The position numbers and the translations under genes are program-made. DNA of 64,000 nucleotides from Vibrio furnissii CIP 102972 (GTDB lineage Bacteria > Pseudomonadota > Gammaproteobacteria > Enterobacterales > Vibrionaceae). Below, piece by piece: positions 1-7,065 of the stretch (its first letter is position 1; every line of letters starts with the position of its first letter). Under the pieces are notes generated by a model. That model was given only the letters and a program-made list of their open reading frames with translations. It was not told the DNA's origin and made no database searches. Location of the stretch: NCBI RefSeq assembly GCF_000176175.1, contig NZ_ACZP01000013.1, forward strand, positions 62,001-126,000, written 5' to 3'.

Positions 1-2
1 AC

Positions 3-1049
3 TTCTCCAAAATTGTCAGCGGCTTCTTTCCGGGCTCGTTGGCGCAAACCAACGTGGTGTCGAACATGCTGTTTGGTTCGATCAGTGGTTCGGGCGTGGC
101 GTCGGCCGCAGCGGTCGGCGGCATCATGTCTCCGATTCAGAAAAAAGAAGGTTACGACACCGCATTCAGCACCGCAGTGAACATTGCCTCGGCACCAACG
201 GGCATGTTGATTCCACCCAGCAACACCTTGATTGTGTACGCGACCGTGGCGGGCAGCGTGTCGGTTTCGGCGCTGTTTATGGGCGGTTATGTGCCAGGCA
301 TTTTATGGGGCTTGGGCGTGATGATTGTGGCGGGCATTATGGCTAAACGCCGCGGTTACATCGCCAAAAACAGCATGACGATAAAAGACTGCGTGAAAGT
401 GACTATGGACGCGATTCCGAGCCTGTCGCTCATCATCGTGGTAATTGGCGGGATTCTTGGCGGCATCTTTACCGCGACGGAAGCCTCGGCGATTGCGGTG
501 GTCTACTCGCTGTTTCTCAGCCTTTGTTATCGCGCGCTGGATTTACGTAAGCTGCCAGAAATCTTCCTCAATACCGCGAAGATGTCGGCAATTGTTATCT
601 TCATGCTAGCAACGTCTTCGATTATGTCGTGGGTGATGGCGTTTACGCAGATCCCGGGCATGATCGCCGATGGGCTGATGTCGCTAACCGACAACCCGAT
701 CATCATTTTGCTGATCATCAACTTGGTGCTGCTGTTTGTCGGTACGTTTATGGACCCAACGCCCGCGGTGCTGATCTTCACGCCAATCTTCCTGCCGATT
801 TGTGTCAGCTTGGGGATGGATCCGGTGCAGTTTGGTATTTTGCTGGTGTTTAACCTGTCGCTGGGCACCATCACGCCGCCGGTTGGGCCGATTCTGTTTA
901 CCGGCTGTAAAGTCAGCGGGATCAGCATCGACCACGTCATCAAAACGCTGCTGCCGTTCTTCTTGGTGATTGTGTTTGTATTGGGCTTGGTCACGTACAT
1001 TCCGGCCATTTCCATGACGCTGCCAGAAATGATGGGGCTGATTAAATAA
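3..1049 (+). CDS. TRAP transporter large permease (DctM family), 5'-truncated by window edge
   Basis: The reading frame is open from the first bases of the window, so the start lies upstream and only about 348 C-terminal residues are seen. Multiple hydrophobic helices, the segment FFPGSLAQTNVVSNMLFG near the start, SGSGVASAAAVGG and LIPPSNTLIVYA are typical of the DctM large membrane subunit of tripartite ATP-independent periplasmic transporters, which take up C4-dicarboxylates or other organic acids with a periplasmic binding protein and a small DctQ subunit. Those partners would be just outside the window. The IclR-type regulator that follows on the same strand may control the system. The family is clear; the substrate is not. 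Confidence 0.93.
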   Translation, partial: FSKIVSGFFPGSLAQTNVVSNMLFGSISGSGVASAAAVGGIMSPIQKKEGYDTAFSTAVNIASAPTGMLIPPSNTLIVYATVAGSVSVSALFMGGYVPGILWGLGVMIVAGIMAKRRGYIAKNSMTIKDCVKVTMDAIPSLSLIIVVIGGILGGIFTATEASAIAVVYSLFLSLCYRALDLRKLPEIFLNTAKMSAIVIFMLATSSIMSWVMAFTQIPGMIADGLMSLTDNPIIILLIINLVLLFVGTFMDPTPAVLIFTPIFLPICVSLGMDPVQFGILLVFNLSLGTITPPVGPILFTGCKVSGISIDHVIKTLLPFFLVIVFVLGLVTYIPAISMTLPEMMGLIK

Positions 1050-1056
1050 ACCCTGA

Positions 1057-1083
1057 GCAAGCACTCATGGTGTGGGTGCTTGC
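1057..1083 (+). terminator. Hairpin after the TRAP permease gene, possible terminator
   Basis: GCAAGCAC (1057-1064) pairs with GTGCTTGC (1076-1083), an 8-bp stem with an 11-nt loop, just after the TRAP stop codon. There is no U-run, so intrinsic termination is uncertain. It may be a processing or attenuation hairpin between the permease and the IclR gene. Confidence 0.4.
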
Positions 1084-1163
1084 CGTTGAACAAGCGCGGC
1101 GTGCAATAGCGGCCGCGCGCGGCTTGTAGTACTCTTAGGCGGTCGTGTTGAGTAAGAATTCCT

Positions 1164-1928
1164 ATGGAAAGCAATAAGAAAACAGAATATCGAGCGCCTG
1201 CGTTAGAGAAGGGGCTTGAGATCCTCGAACTGCTGGCCGAGCAGTCAGAACCGCTGTCGAAAAAGCAGATCGCAGAAAAGCTAAACCGCAGTATTAATGA
1301 AATCTTTCGCATGTTGTCGGTACTGATGGAGCGGCAATATATCGAGTACGACAGCGAAACCTCGTGCTATTCGCTCACGCTGAAGATGTTCGCGCTCTCC
1401 AACCAACACCCGCCGATTGCGCAGTTGCTTAAACGCGCCAACCCGCTGATGGAAGCCTTGTGTCACAAGGTGAATCAATCGTGCCATTTGTGCAGCTACA
1501 AAAATGGTGAGCTGCTGGTGATTGCCCGCGAAGAGAGCCCATACAAAATGGGATTCAGCCTGCGTTTGGGCTCGAAGATTGATATCTGCTCGTCGGGGTC
1601 GGGGATTGTGCTGCTCAGTTTCAGTGAAGCAAAGCAGCGAAAAGAGATCCTCAAAAAAGCCCGCGCCACGGCTGATGAAGTGGCACACGCGCTAAGCCAC
1701 ATCGACAAAACGGTCGAGCAAGGGTTTTACATCGGCGAAAGCCCGCAGATCTCCGGGGTGACCAACATCAGCGTGCCGATTTTCGGCGTGCTGGGGGAAG
1801 TGATGGCGGTGATCACGGTGCCGTACATGACACTCAACTCCAATACGGTGCATCACCACATTGAGGATATTGAACACACCAAGACGCAGTTGTTGAGTGT
1901 GGCGGGGCAGCTGAGTCAGAATTTGTGA
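1164..1928 (+). CDS. IclR family transcriptional regulator
   Basis: The 254-residue protein has an N-terminal winged helix-turn-helix (about 14-75, including LEKGLEILELLAE and SKKQIAEKLNRSINEIFRML) followed by the IclR effector-binding GAF-like domain (about 90-250, with GSKIDICSSGSGIVLLS and ISGVTNISVPIFG). Length and architecture are normal for the family. It follows a TRAP permease on the same strand with a 114-bp gap and is likely the local regulator of that uptake system and its catabolic genes; the effector is unknown. The ATG at 1164 is preceded by a weak AAGAATTCCT ribosome-binding region. Confidence 0.93.
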   Translation: MESNKKTEYRAPALEKGLEILELLAEQSEPLSKKQIAEKLNRSINEIFRMLSVLMERQYIEYDSETSCYSLTLKMFALSNQHPPIAQLLKRANPLMEALCHKVNQSCHLCSYKNGELLVIAREESPYKMGFSLRLGSKIDICSSGSGIVLLSFSEAKQRKEILKKARATADEVAHALSHIDKTVEQGFYIGESPQISGVTNISVPIFGVLGEVMAVITVPYMTLNSNTVHHHIEDIEHTKTQLLSVAGQLSQNL

Positions 1929-1949
1929 GTGTTGTGTTTTGGAAGGGGA

Positions 1950-1978
1950 AGGCCATCGTTTGATGGTCTTTTTTTTTG
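1950..1978 (+). terminator. Rho-independent terminator of the IclR gene
   Basis: GGCCATC (1951-1957) pairs with GATGGTC around a GTTT loop and is followed directly by a run of nine T. It lies 20 bases after the IclR stop codon. Confidence 0.9.
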
Positions 1979-2060
1979 TCTTTTTAGTGCGGGGTATGGC
2001 GGCTTGTTGCTTTAGGTTTGTCGCGTTTTGGCTTTAGGGAAATAGGCGGCTTGCGGTGTG

Positions 2061-2191
2061 ACGCGCCAGTCACTCTTTGCTGGCACAAAGAGTAACCAGA
2101 AAGTGCCTTGGGTTTGTGGTCGCATTCCGGGACGGTTTTAGGCGTTCCCGACGCCGAAAACCTAAAAATTCATCCATGAATTTTTCCCTAT
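2061..2191 (+). repeat. Left inverted repeat (IR-L) of the cassette island
   Basis: It matches the reverse complement of 5131-5261, with perfect or near-perfect identity in the outer part (ACGCGCCAGT, then ACTCTTTGCTGGCACAAAGA) and over the inner part from GGGACGGTTTTAGG to TTTTTCCCTA; only a central stretch of about 25 bases differs. The repeat folds into three successive hairpins: TACTCTTTG/CAAAGAGTA-type near 2072-2094, GGTTTTAGGCG/CGCCGAAAACC near 2134-2162, and AAAAATTCAT/ATGAATTTTT near 2164-2185. An open frame across it is not a real gene. Confidence 0.88.
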
Positions 2192-2339
2192 GGATGAGAG
2201 GGATAGGGCGTTTCGTTGGTGTTGAAACGTGTTTGATACCTTCGGCACGTTTTGGCGGTTGGGGTTTGATTAGTTTGCATTAGTGGTTGATGATGTACGT
2301 GGTTTTATTCGATGTTATACGTTCAGGTAGTAAAGTAGT

Positions 2340-3017
2340 ATGAGCGAAAGTTGGTCAGAAGAGGAATTAAGTGCCACTGTAAAGGTTTACTTAGAAATGT
2401 ATGCCAAAGAGCAGTCAGGTGAGAACCTCAACAAAAAAGCAAGTTATCGTGATCTAGCATTAGAGTTTGGTCGTTCGGAGAAAGCTTATGAATATAGAAT
2501 GCAAAACATTTCGTATATTTTCGCTTTGTTAGGACGGCAATGGGTTTCTGGACTTAAACCAGCAAAGAACGTTGGACGTAGAGTTGGTGAGCAAATAGAA
2601 AGTTTGATTGCGCGGCATGAAAACCGTCAAAGCGACCCCACAGTTGGTTTTGAAATTGAGGTTTCTTCTTATCAACAAAAAGCATCGTTTACAAAACCAC
2701 AGGGAGTTAGTGAACCAATAATTACATATGTTTCTAGTGTAAGTTACGATCGCTCCGCCCAGGTCAAAGCTTGGGTTCTAAACCGTGCTAGGGGCTTTTG
2801 CGAGTTATGCAAAACAGAAGCTCCATTTACGACAGTTACGGGTAATCCTTACTTGGAAGTACATCATGTAAAACATTTATCTCTAGGTGGAACGGACACA
2901 GTATCCAATTGTGTTGCTCTATGTCCAAATTGTCATAGAGCTCTGCATTATAGCTCTGAGTCCATAAAACTTATTGAAAAGTTGTATAAAATCAACACTG
3001 AACTTATGCGTGAGTAA
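2340..3017 (+). CDS. HNH endonuclease, cassette gene 1
   Basis: The 225-residue protein has a C-terminal HNH nuclease domain. A zinc pair is formed by C154 and C157 (FCELC) with C195 and C198 (CPNC), and the active-site core is HH at 175-176 (LEVHHVKHLSLGG), N190, H199 and H203. The first 100 residues (WSEEELSATVKVYLEMY ... RMQNISYIFALLG ... GLKPAKNVG) form the N-terminal module that often precedes HNH domains in McrA-like and predicted restriction endonucleases. No methyltransferase partner is next to it. It is read in the same direction as the other two cassettes and is followed 5 bases later by an attC. A role in restriction or defence is inferred; the target is unknown. Confidence 0.9.
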   Translation: MSESWSEEELSATVKVYLEMYAKEQSGENLNKKASYRDLALEFGRSEKAYEYRMQNISYIFALLGRQWVSGLKPAKNVGRRVGEQIESLIARHENRQSDPTVGFEIEVSSYQQKASFTKPQGVSEPIITYVSSVSYDRSAQVKAWVLNRARGFCELCKTEAPFTTVTGNPYLEVHHVKHLSLGGTDTVSNCVALCPNCHRALHYSSESIKLIEKLYKINTELMRE

Positions 3018-3022
3018 ACGTA

Positions 3023-3145
3023 TAACAATGCGTTTAAGAGGGATTCATGCAGCGTGGCATTTTTGATTTGCGGTTATATTTGTGGTGAGAGTGGTCTGCT
3101 GAAACTTGGTATGTGCGGCATTCACGCCTTAACGCGGCGTTAAGC
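3023..3145 (+). other. Integron attC recombination site (VCR/VPR-like) after the HNH cassette
   Basis: The site starts with TAACAATGCGTTTAAGAGGG at 3023 and ends with the core GTTAAGC at 3139-3145, which fits the GTTRRRY consensus. The ends are imperfectly complementary (TAAC..GCG with CGC..GTTA) and it is about 120 bp long, the size and left-arm sequence of Vibrio integron repeats. It separates the HNH and metallo-hydrolase genes. Confidence 0.85.
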
Positions 3146-3176
3146 GCAGATCGAATGTTCAATTTATTAGGTATTT

Positions 3177-4022
3177 ATGGAACTTACAGCTTTAGTTGAT
3201 AACACTCGGTTGGACAATAGACCCGACCTCGCGGTTGAAAGGGGGTTGTCTCTTCATGTGAATACAATGGGTCGGCAGATATTATTTGATGCCGGTAGTG
3301 GTAAAGCGTTTTGCGATAATGCTGCATTACTGGATATTGAAATTCAAAACGTAGATGCTGCTGTTATTTCTCATCGACATCATGACCATTGTAATGGTAT
3401 TACACACTTTCTCGATACCAACTCTAAAGCTCGGGTGTATTTTCGAGAGTGCGAAGAAACTGACTATTACTTCAAGGCTTTTTTCTTTAAGAGTAATGTT
3501 GGTATCGATAAAGCCTTGTTAGACAATACACAGACGCGATTTACTTTCATCAATGATACAACAGAGATACTCCCTAATATTTTTGTTGTTACAAACATAA
3601 GCGACAGGTATCAAAAGCCGAAGGGTAATAAATACCTATTTACAAATTCTAGGCGAGGATGCAAGCCAGATAGATTTGACCATGAACTACTTCTGATAAT
3701 CAAAGAAAGCGATGGTCTTGTAATCTTTACTGGTTGTGCTCACAGTGGTGTTCTTAATATGGTTGAAACTGCTGTTGAACTTTTCCCTAACACAAGGATT
3801 AAGGCTGTTGTCGGTGGTTTCCATTTAGTTGGGTTACCGATATTTAATAGCATCGGTGGTACAAAAGAAGAGGTTGAGGCGGTAGGGCGTAAGTTACAGA
3901 GTTATCCCATAGATAAGCTTTATACGGGCCATTGCACGGGTATGAAAGCGTATAGGTTACTCAAAGGTGTACTTGGTGACCGTCTCGAACATCTCCCAAC
4001 AGGACGTAGTGTAGTCATTTAG
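3177..4022 (+). CDS. Metallo-beta-lactamase-fold hydrolase, COG1237 type, cassette gene 2
   Basis: The 281-residue soluble protein has the metal-binding HxHxDH motif at 66-71 (SHRHHDHCNG). Later ligands are visible in FTGCAHSGV (about 195-203) and GGFHLVG, and TGHCTG lies near the end. The N-terminal pattern (ALVDNT, ERGLSLHV, ILFDAGSG, VDAAVISH) is that of the COG1237 group, which includes a proposed methanopterin-pathway dihydropteroate-like synthase and many metal-dependent hydrolases of unknown substrate. It is flanked by attC sites on both sides and has AT-rich codon use unlike the flagellar genes. Substrate and role are unknown; a nucleotide or signal-molecule hydrolase in defence is only a speculation. 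Confidence 0.85.
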   Translation: MELTALVDNTRLDNRPDLAVERGLSLHVNTMGRQILFDAGSGKAFCDNAALLDIEIQNVDAAVISHRHHDHCNGITHFLDTNSKARVYFRECEETDYYFKAFFFKSNVGIDKALLDNTQTRFTFINDTTEILPNIFVVTNISDRYQKPKGNKYLFTNSRRGCKPDRFDHELLLIIKESDGLVIFTGCAHSGVLNMVETAVELFPNTRIKAVVGGFHLVGLPIFNSIGGTKEEVEAVGRKLQSYPIDKLYTGHCTGMKAYRLLKGVLGDRLEHLPTGRSVVI

Positions 4023-4030
4023 TTTCGATG

Positions 4031-4137
4031 CGCTTAACAAATCAATCAAGGTGATGTGTAGCACTCGGCGGTTTCGGTATCAAGTTCAGTGTGCCTTTCA
4101 GGTTTTCTGGAGCACACCTTATTGCAGGCGTTAGCAC
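4031..4137 (+). other. Integron attC-like site after the metallo-hydrolase cassette
   Basis: It begins CGCTTAACAA (left core RYYYAAC-like GCTTAAC) and ends GGCGTTAGCA (right core GTTAGCA, one mismatch from GTTRRRY). The arms CAATCAAGGTG and CACCTTATTG are complementary with unpaired bases, as in attC folding. It lies between the stop of the metallo-hydrolase and the start of the TIR-like gene. Confidence 0.75.
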
Positions 4138-4162
4138 GAAAATAATATAGACGGAGTCATAT

Positions 4163-4996
4163 GTGAGAAAACCAAGGTTATTTATAGCTTCTTCAGCAGA
4201 AAGCTTACCGATCGCTGAGGCTGTTAATGTCAATTTAGATCACGATTTTGAAGTAACTATATGGAAAAACGGCACATTTAAGCTTTCTTCGACAACAATT
4301 GATGATTTGGTTGAAAAATCATCAACTGTAGATTTTGCACTATTTATATTCGCTCCCGATGATATTACTTCAATTCGAAGTCGTAAGGAGCATGTAGTAA
4401 GAGATAACGTTATTTTTGAGATGGGTTTGTTTGTTGGCGCTATTGGGAAATCTCGTTCGTTTATCCTAAAACCAAGAAATGTAGAAATGCATTTGCCAAC
4501 AGACCTGTTGGGAGTCACGCCTGCCGATTATGAGGCAACACGTAGTGATAACGACTTGATTTCAGCAACAAATCGTGCGTGTTCATTGATTAAATCGGAA
4601 GTTGAAAGGTTAGGGTTAATTAACCATGTGGCTCTTTCTGAAAATAAGAGAATTGTTGCCAATCCTGCTAACTACGAACTAAGGGATAAAGACTATCACT
4701 TTTTAGCAGAGTGCTTAAAAAGTCAAACTAGTAACCCCGAGGGCATTTCGTTTTTTAGCATCTACAATGGGCTAAAAGTCGTTAAAGAGTCAGTATTACA
4801 GGTTTCTTTAATCAAGTTAGAAAGAATGGGGTTAGTTAGTAAAAGCGTAGAAACTGATGAACAAGGTTACGATTATTATGCCTACGCAATAACTGAACTT
4901 GGTGTAGACGAACTTCTAAAAAATGAAGATAAACTCGAACCAAAAGCAATTAATAACGAACTGCAAATGGACTTTGACGACGATATCCCATTTTAG
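4163..4996 (+). CDS. TIR-like (CAP12/Pycsar-type) effector with SSB-type C-terminal tip, cassette gene 3
   Basis: The 277-residue protein uses a GTG start at 4163. Residues 4-155 form a TIR-like domain of the predicted nucleotide-binding type found in CBASS Cap12 and Pycsar effectors: RLFIASSAESLPIAEAV, the WKNG segment, FALFIFAPDD (58-67), RDNVIFEMGLFVG (80-92) with the conserved Glu86 expected to be the NAD-cleaving residue, and LPTDLLGVTPADY. Residues about 170-260 look like a winged-helix or helical module, not STING. The last nine residues are MDFDDDIPF, identical to the C-terminal tip of E. coli-type SSB, which docks many DNA-repair and replication proteins. No cyclase neighbour is present. 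An anti-phage NADase tethered to the SSB interaction network is an inference. Confidence 0.85.
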   Translation: MRKPRLFIASSAESLPIAEAVNVNLDHDFEVTIWKNGTFKLSSTTIDDLVEKSSTVDFALFIFAPDDITSIRSRKEHVVRDNVIFEMGLFVGAIGKSRSFILKPRNVEMHLPTDLLGVTPADYEATRSDNDLISATNRACSLIKSEVERLGLINHVALSENKRIVANPANYELRDKDYHFLAECLKSQTSNPEGISFFSIYNGLKVVKESVLQVSLIKLERMGLVSKSVETDEQGYDYYAYAITELGVDELLKNEDKLEPKAINNELQMDFDDDIPF

Positions 4997-4998
4997 TA

Positions 4999-5115
4999 CT
5001 GACAAACTGTTTAAGAAATTCCCAACGCATGGCATTTTCACTATGCAGTGGGATTTTTCTTTACAGTACAGTTACCAGTCTTGTCTTTGTCTCTTCAATG
5101 AAATCAGCGTTGTCA
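4999..5115 (+). other. Degenerate attC-like site after the TIR-like cassette
   Basis: ACTGACAAACTGTTTAAGAA followed by CCCAACGCATGGCATTTT closely resembles the left arm of Vibrio attC repeats. The right end CAGCGTTGTCA (about 5105-5115) is complementary to TGACAAACTG at the left end, so a folded site of about 115 bp is possible. The right core GTTGTCA departs from GTTRRRY, and the inverted repeat begins 15 bases later, so the site may be worn or truncated. Confidence 0.6.
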
Positions 5116-5130
5116 TTAATCCCTTTTCAC

Positions 5131-5261
5131 TAGGGAAAAATTCATGGATGAATTTTTAGGTTTTCGGCGTCGGGAACGCCTAAAACCGTCCCGGGCAACG
5201 ACAAAGAAACAACAGGCATTTTCTGGTTACTCTTTGTGCCAGCAAAGAGTAACTGGCGCGT
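5131..5261 (-). repeat. Right inverted repeat (IR-R) of the cassette island
   Basis: This is the reverse complement of 2061-2191, with the same three hairpins in opposite order. It runs from TAGGGAAAAATTCATGG at 5131 to TAACTGGCGCGT ending at 5261. The central stretch around 5195-5217 differs from the left copy, while the outer and inner parts are nearly identical. Confidence 0.88.
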
Positions 5262-5420
5262 GACAAACCAAGCTGCGTGATTCGATGATGCGAAAACGCG
5301 TCAAACCTCAAACACCCTTTTCAAACTCAACCAAAACGCATTCGATAGATACACAAACGCGACACACAATACCCATCAAACCCTTATGTTCAACATGATT
5401 GCTGTCGCGTGCATCATCAC

Positions 5421-5696
5421 TTACATGATTTCACTTTTACTCTTCATCAGCTGATATTCATCCACCGCTTTCACCACGTCGGTGCGGTTAATGTATTTGG
5501 CGATAAAGTAGGGCGGAACAAAGAACACCAACATGTAGAACGACTCGTCAAATAACACGGTGGCGACTTGTGTTTCGTGGTTGAAATAGGCCATCAAAGC
5601 CAGTAGATCCAACAAAACACTGAGCAAAGCAAGTACGGTTGAAACAATTAAAACTAAGCCAAGAAAATCTCTTAGAAACATTTTCGATGCAGTCAT
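5421..5696 (-). CDS. Small inner-membrane protein of unknown function
   Basis: The 91-residue protein has two or three predicted transmembrane stretches (about 10-40, FLGLVLIVSTVLALLSVLLD..., and 50-65, FYMLVFFVPPYFIAKY) and a charged C-terminus (VDEYQLMKSKSEIM). A GGGGGAG ribosome-binding site lies just before the start (TACTCCCCCA on the plus strand at 5700-5709). No recognised domain. It stands alone outside the right end of the cassette island. Confidence 0.65.
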   Translation of the reverse strand: MTASKMFLRDFLGLVLIVSTVLALLSVLLDLLALMAYFNHETQVATVLFDESFYMLVFFVPPYFIAKYINRTDVVKAVDEYQLMKSKSEIM

Positions 5697-5976
5697 GGCT
5701 ACTCCCCCAAAAACGTCATGCCAAGTTAAAATACTCCTGCTTTTTGTGTGGTTTATTAATCGAGATCACATTTTGATTTTAGTTTGTGAAAAGTAAGTTT
5801 GATGCCCTCAGAACAAAATAAAACTTGCGATCAGCCAGACAAATCCAGCGTGGCGATGGCAGCGGGCGATGAGAAAAATAGGCGGTTCGCGGGGTGAAAC
5901 ACTTGGGGAATCGGCGTGCTACGCTACGTTCAATGTTACGTTTCAATGTCACGTTTACCGCCAGTTTCGACACCAT

Positions 5977-6006
5977 AAAAAACGCCAGCATCATGCTGGC
6001 GTTTTG
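5977..6006 (-). terminator. Terminator after the NlpE-like lipoprotein gene
   Basis: AACGCCAGCATCATGCTGGCGTT is a near-perfect palindrome (stem about 10 bp), with T-runs on both sides (six A at 5977-5982 on the plus strand give the U-run on the minus strand). It lies 30 bases beyond the stop of the minus-strand lipoprotein gene. The rest of the 5697-6036 gap shows nothing else I can support. Confidence 0.85.
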
Positions 6007-6036
6007 AGTCCGGGGGGGCGGTGAGTCCGCGACGAC

Positions 6037-6570
6037 TTATTGTTTTTTCAGGTTGTAGAGTGTGGCCATATCGCCAGTGATTTTCTCGCCGTTGATGTCG
6101 AGTTTCATCAGCAGGTTTTCTCCGACGAAGTACTGGTTTGGTGTTTCAGAGCCATCTTCCAGCGTGATCACGCTGCCTTTGGTGTCCCAATGGAATTTGC
6201 CGCTTGATGTAAATTGACCGCCGTCTTCCTCTTTCCCTTGGTAAACCTGCGTCAGGGTGTAGGTTTCATCTTCGCTAAGCGTCAGGGTGTAGTCGATGCC
6301 AGCGCAATCGGCGCAAGGCAGCGTGCCTTTGTAGGTGCCTTGCCAATCAAGGCTGTTGAAGGCGTTGTGACCGGCTTCGACGGTTTCTGCAACGGCGCCT
6401 GCGGCGGCTGAAACGGTGTCGGTGACGGTTGAAACTGCGTTGCTGACTGCCGTTGGCAGCGTATCCACGGTGGGTTGAGATTCTGCTTGCGTTGCCGCTG
6501 TATCAGCCGTGTCACAGCCCGCCAAAATAAAAGTCAGTGCACTTAGGGCGAACATCGCTTTTTTCATCAT
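6037..6570 (-). CDS. NlpE-like lipoprotein (copper/envelope stress sensor N-terminal domain)
   Basis: The 177-residue protein starts with a lipoprotein signal ending in a lipobox (LTFILAGC, Cys about residue 19). A low-complexity Ala/Val/Thr linker (about 25-75) is followed by an NlpE N-terminal-type domain (about 76-177): WQGTYKGTLPCADCAGIDYTL contains the CxxC pair, followed by LTLSEDETYTLTQVY and a SGKFHWD strand. E. coli NlpE activates the Cpx response on surface contact and copper stress; this protein keeps only the N-terminal domain. An AAGGAAAG site precedes the ATGATG start. It is a single-gene unit with its own terminator. Confidence 0.85.
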   Translation of the reverse strand: MMKKAMFALSALTFILAGCDTADTAATQAESQPTVDTLPTAVSNAVSTVTDTVSAAAGAVAETVEAGHNAFNSLDWQGTYKGTLPCADCAGIDYTLTLSEDETYTLTQVYQGKEEDGGQFTSSGKFHWDTKGSVITLEDGSETPNQYFVGENLLMKLDINGEKITGDMATLYNLKKQ

Positions 6571-6703
6571 CTTTCCTTATCTATCGAGTGAACGTGTGGA
6601 CGTTGTTGTTGATGAGTATTATTCAACAGAGAAATGTCAGATGCGTCAGTCTGTCGTCATACTTTTGGCCGAGGCTGTCAGAAAGCTGTTATATCTCGGC
6701 CGC

Positions 6704-6991
6704 TTATATCAAAAAAAAGAAATATAGGAAGCAGATGAACGCCAGCAGCGTTGCCGAAAGCGTCGGGTAGATGATGTAAGACTCCTGCTTGTCGGTGCGC
6801 TGAAAGCAGAGAAAGCTGAGCAGAATGTTGTACATCATCAGCAGCAAACTGATGCTGGTGCCTGCGTGCAGTGTCAGGCTGGTGAGTTGCAGCAAAAAGA
6901 GCCCCAGCAGGCAGTAATCGATGACGATCAGCCAGAGGAAGGCTTTTTTCAGGCCGTCGGTTTGCGTGGGTTTGCGGGGCTGCTGATACAT
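6704..6991 (-). CDS. Small hypothetical membrane protein downstream of lafU
   Basis: About 95 residues from the ATG at 6991 (MYQQPRKPTQTD); an in-frame ATG at 7018 would add nine. Three hydrophobic segments are visible: about 20-40 (FLWLIVIDYCLLGLFLLQL), 45-65 (ISLLLMMYNILLSFLCF) and the extreme C-terminus (LSATLLAFICFLYFFFLI). No ribosome-binding site is strong for either start, and I recognise no domain. It lies 75 bases beyond lafU and could be the last gene of that operon or independent. Confidence 0.5.
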   Translation of the reverse strand: MYQQPRKPTQTDGLKKAFLWLIVIDYCLLGLFLLQLTSLTLHAGTSISLLLMMYNILLSFLCFQRTDKQESYIIYPTLSATLLAFICFLYFFFLI

Positions 6992-7065
6992 AACGTGCTC
7001 GGTAATCAAAAGGGTCATGGAACCGGGAAAGCTGCCCGAGGCTCAGGCGTCGGGCAGGGGACGCG

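Larger units (their letters stand above)
2061..5261. mobile_element. Inverted-repeat-flanked island carrying three integron-type gene cassettes
   Basis: Two long inverted repeats (2061-2191 and 5131-5261) enclose three co-directional genes, each followed by an attC-like element. The interior is visibly AT-richer than the flanks. The arrangement matches integron cassettes of vibrio sedentary chromosomal integrons, but no integron integrase, attI site or transposase is inside the repeats. The nearest description is a non-autonomous, MITE-like or integron-mobilisation-unit-like element; the mobilising enzyme is unknown. No target-site duplication is obvious at the repeat ends. The boundaries are set by where the two repeats stop matching. 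Confidence 0.7.

Noticed and set aside
2077..2283. 68-codon frame across the left inverted repeat
   Set aside because: It is a translation of the hairpin repeat and has no ribosome-binding site; such frames are artefacts of the repeat.
5779..5994. 71-codon minus-strand frame upstream of the small membrane protein
   Set aside because: It overlaps the terminator hairpin at 5977-6006 and has no domain or ribosome-binding site.
7032..7057. CTGCCCGA/TCGGGCAG hairpin downstream of lafU
   Set aside because: Perfect 8-bp stem but no U-run on the minus strand, so not called as a terminator.
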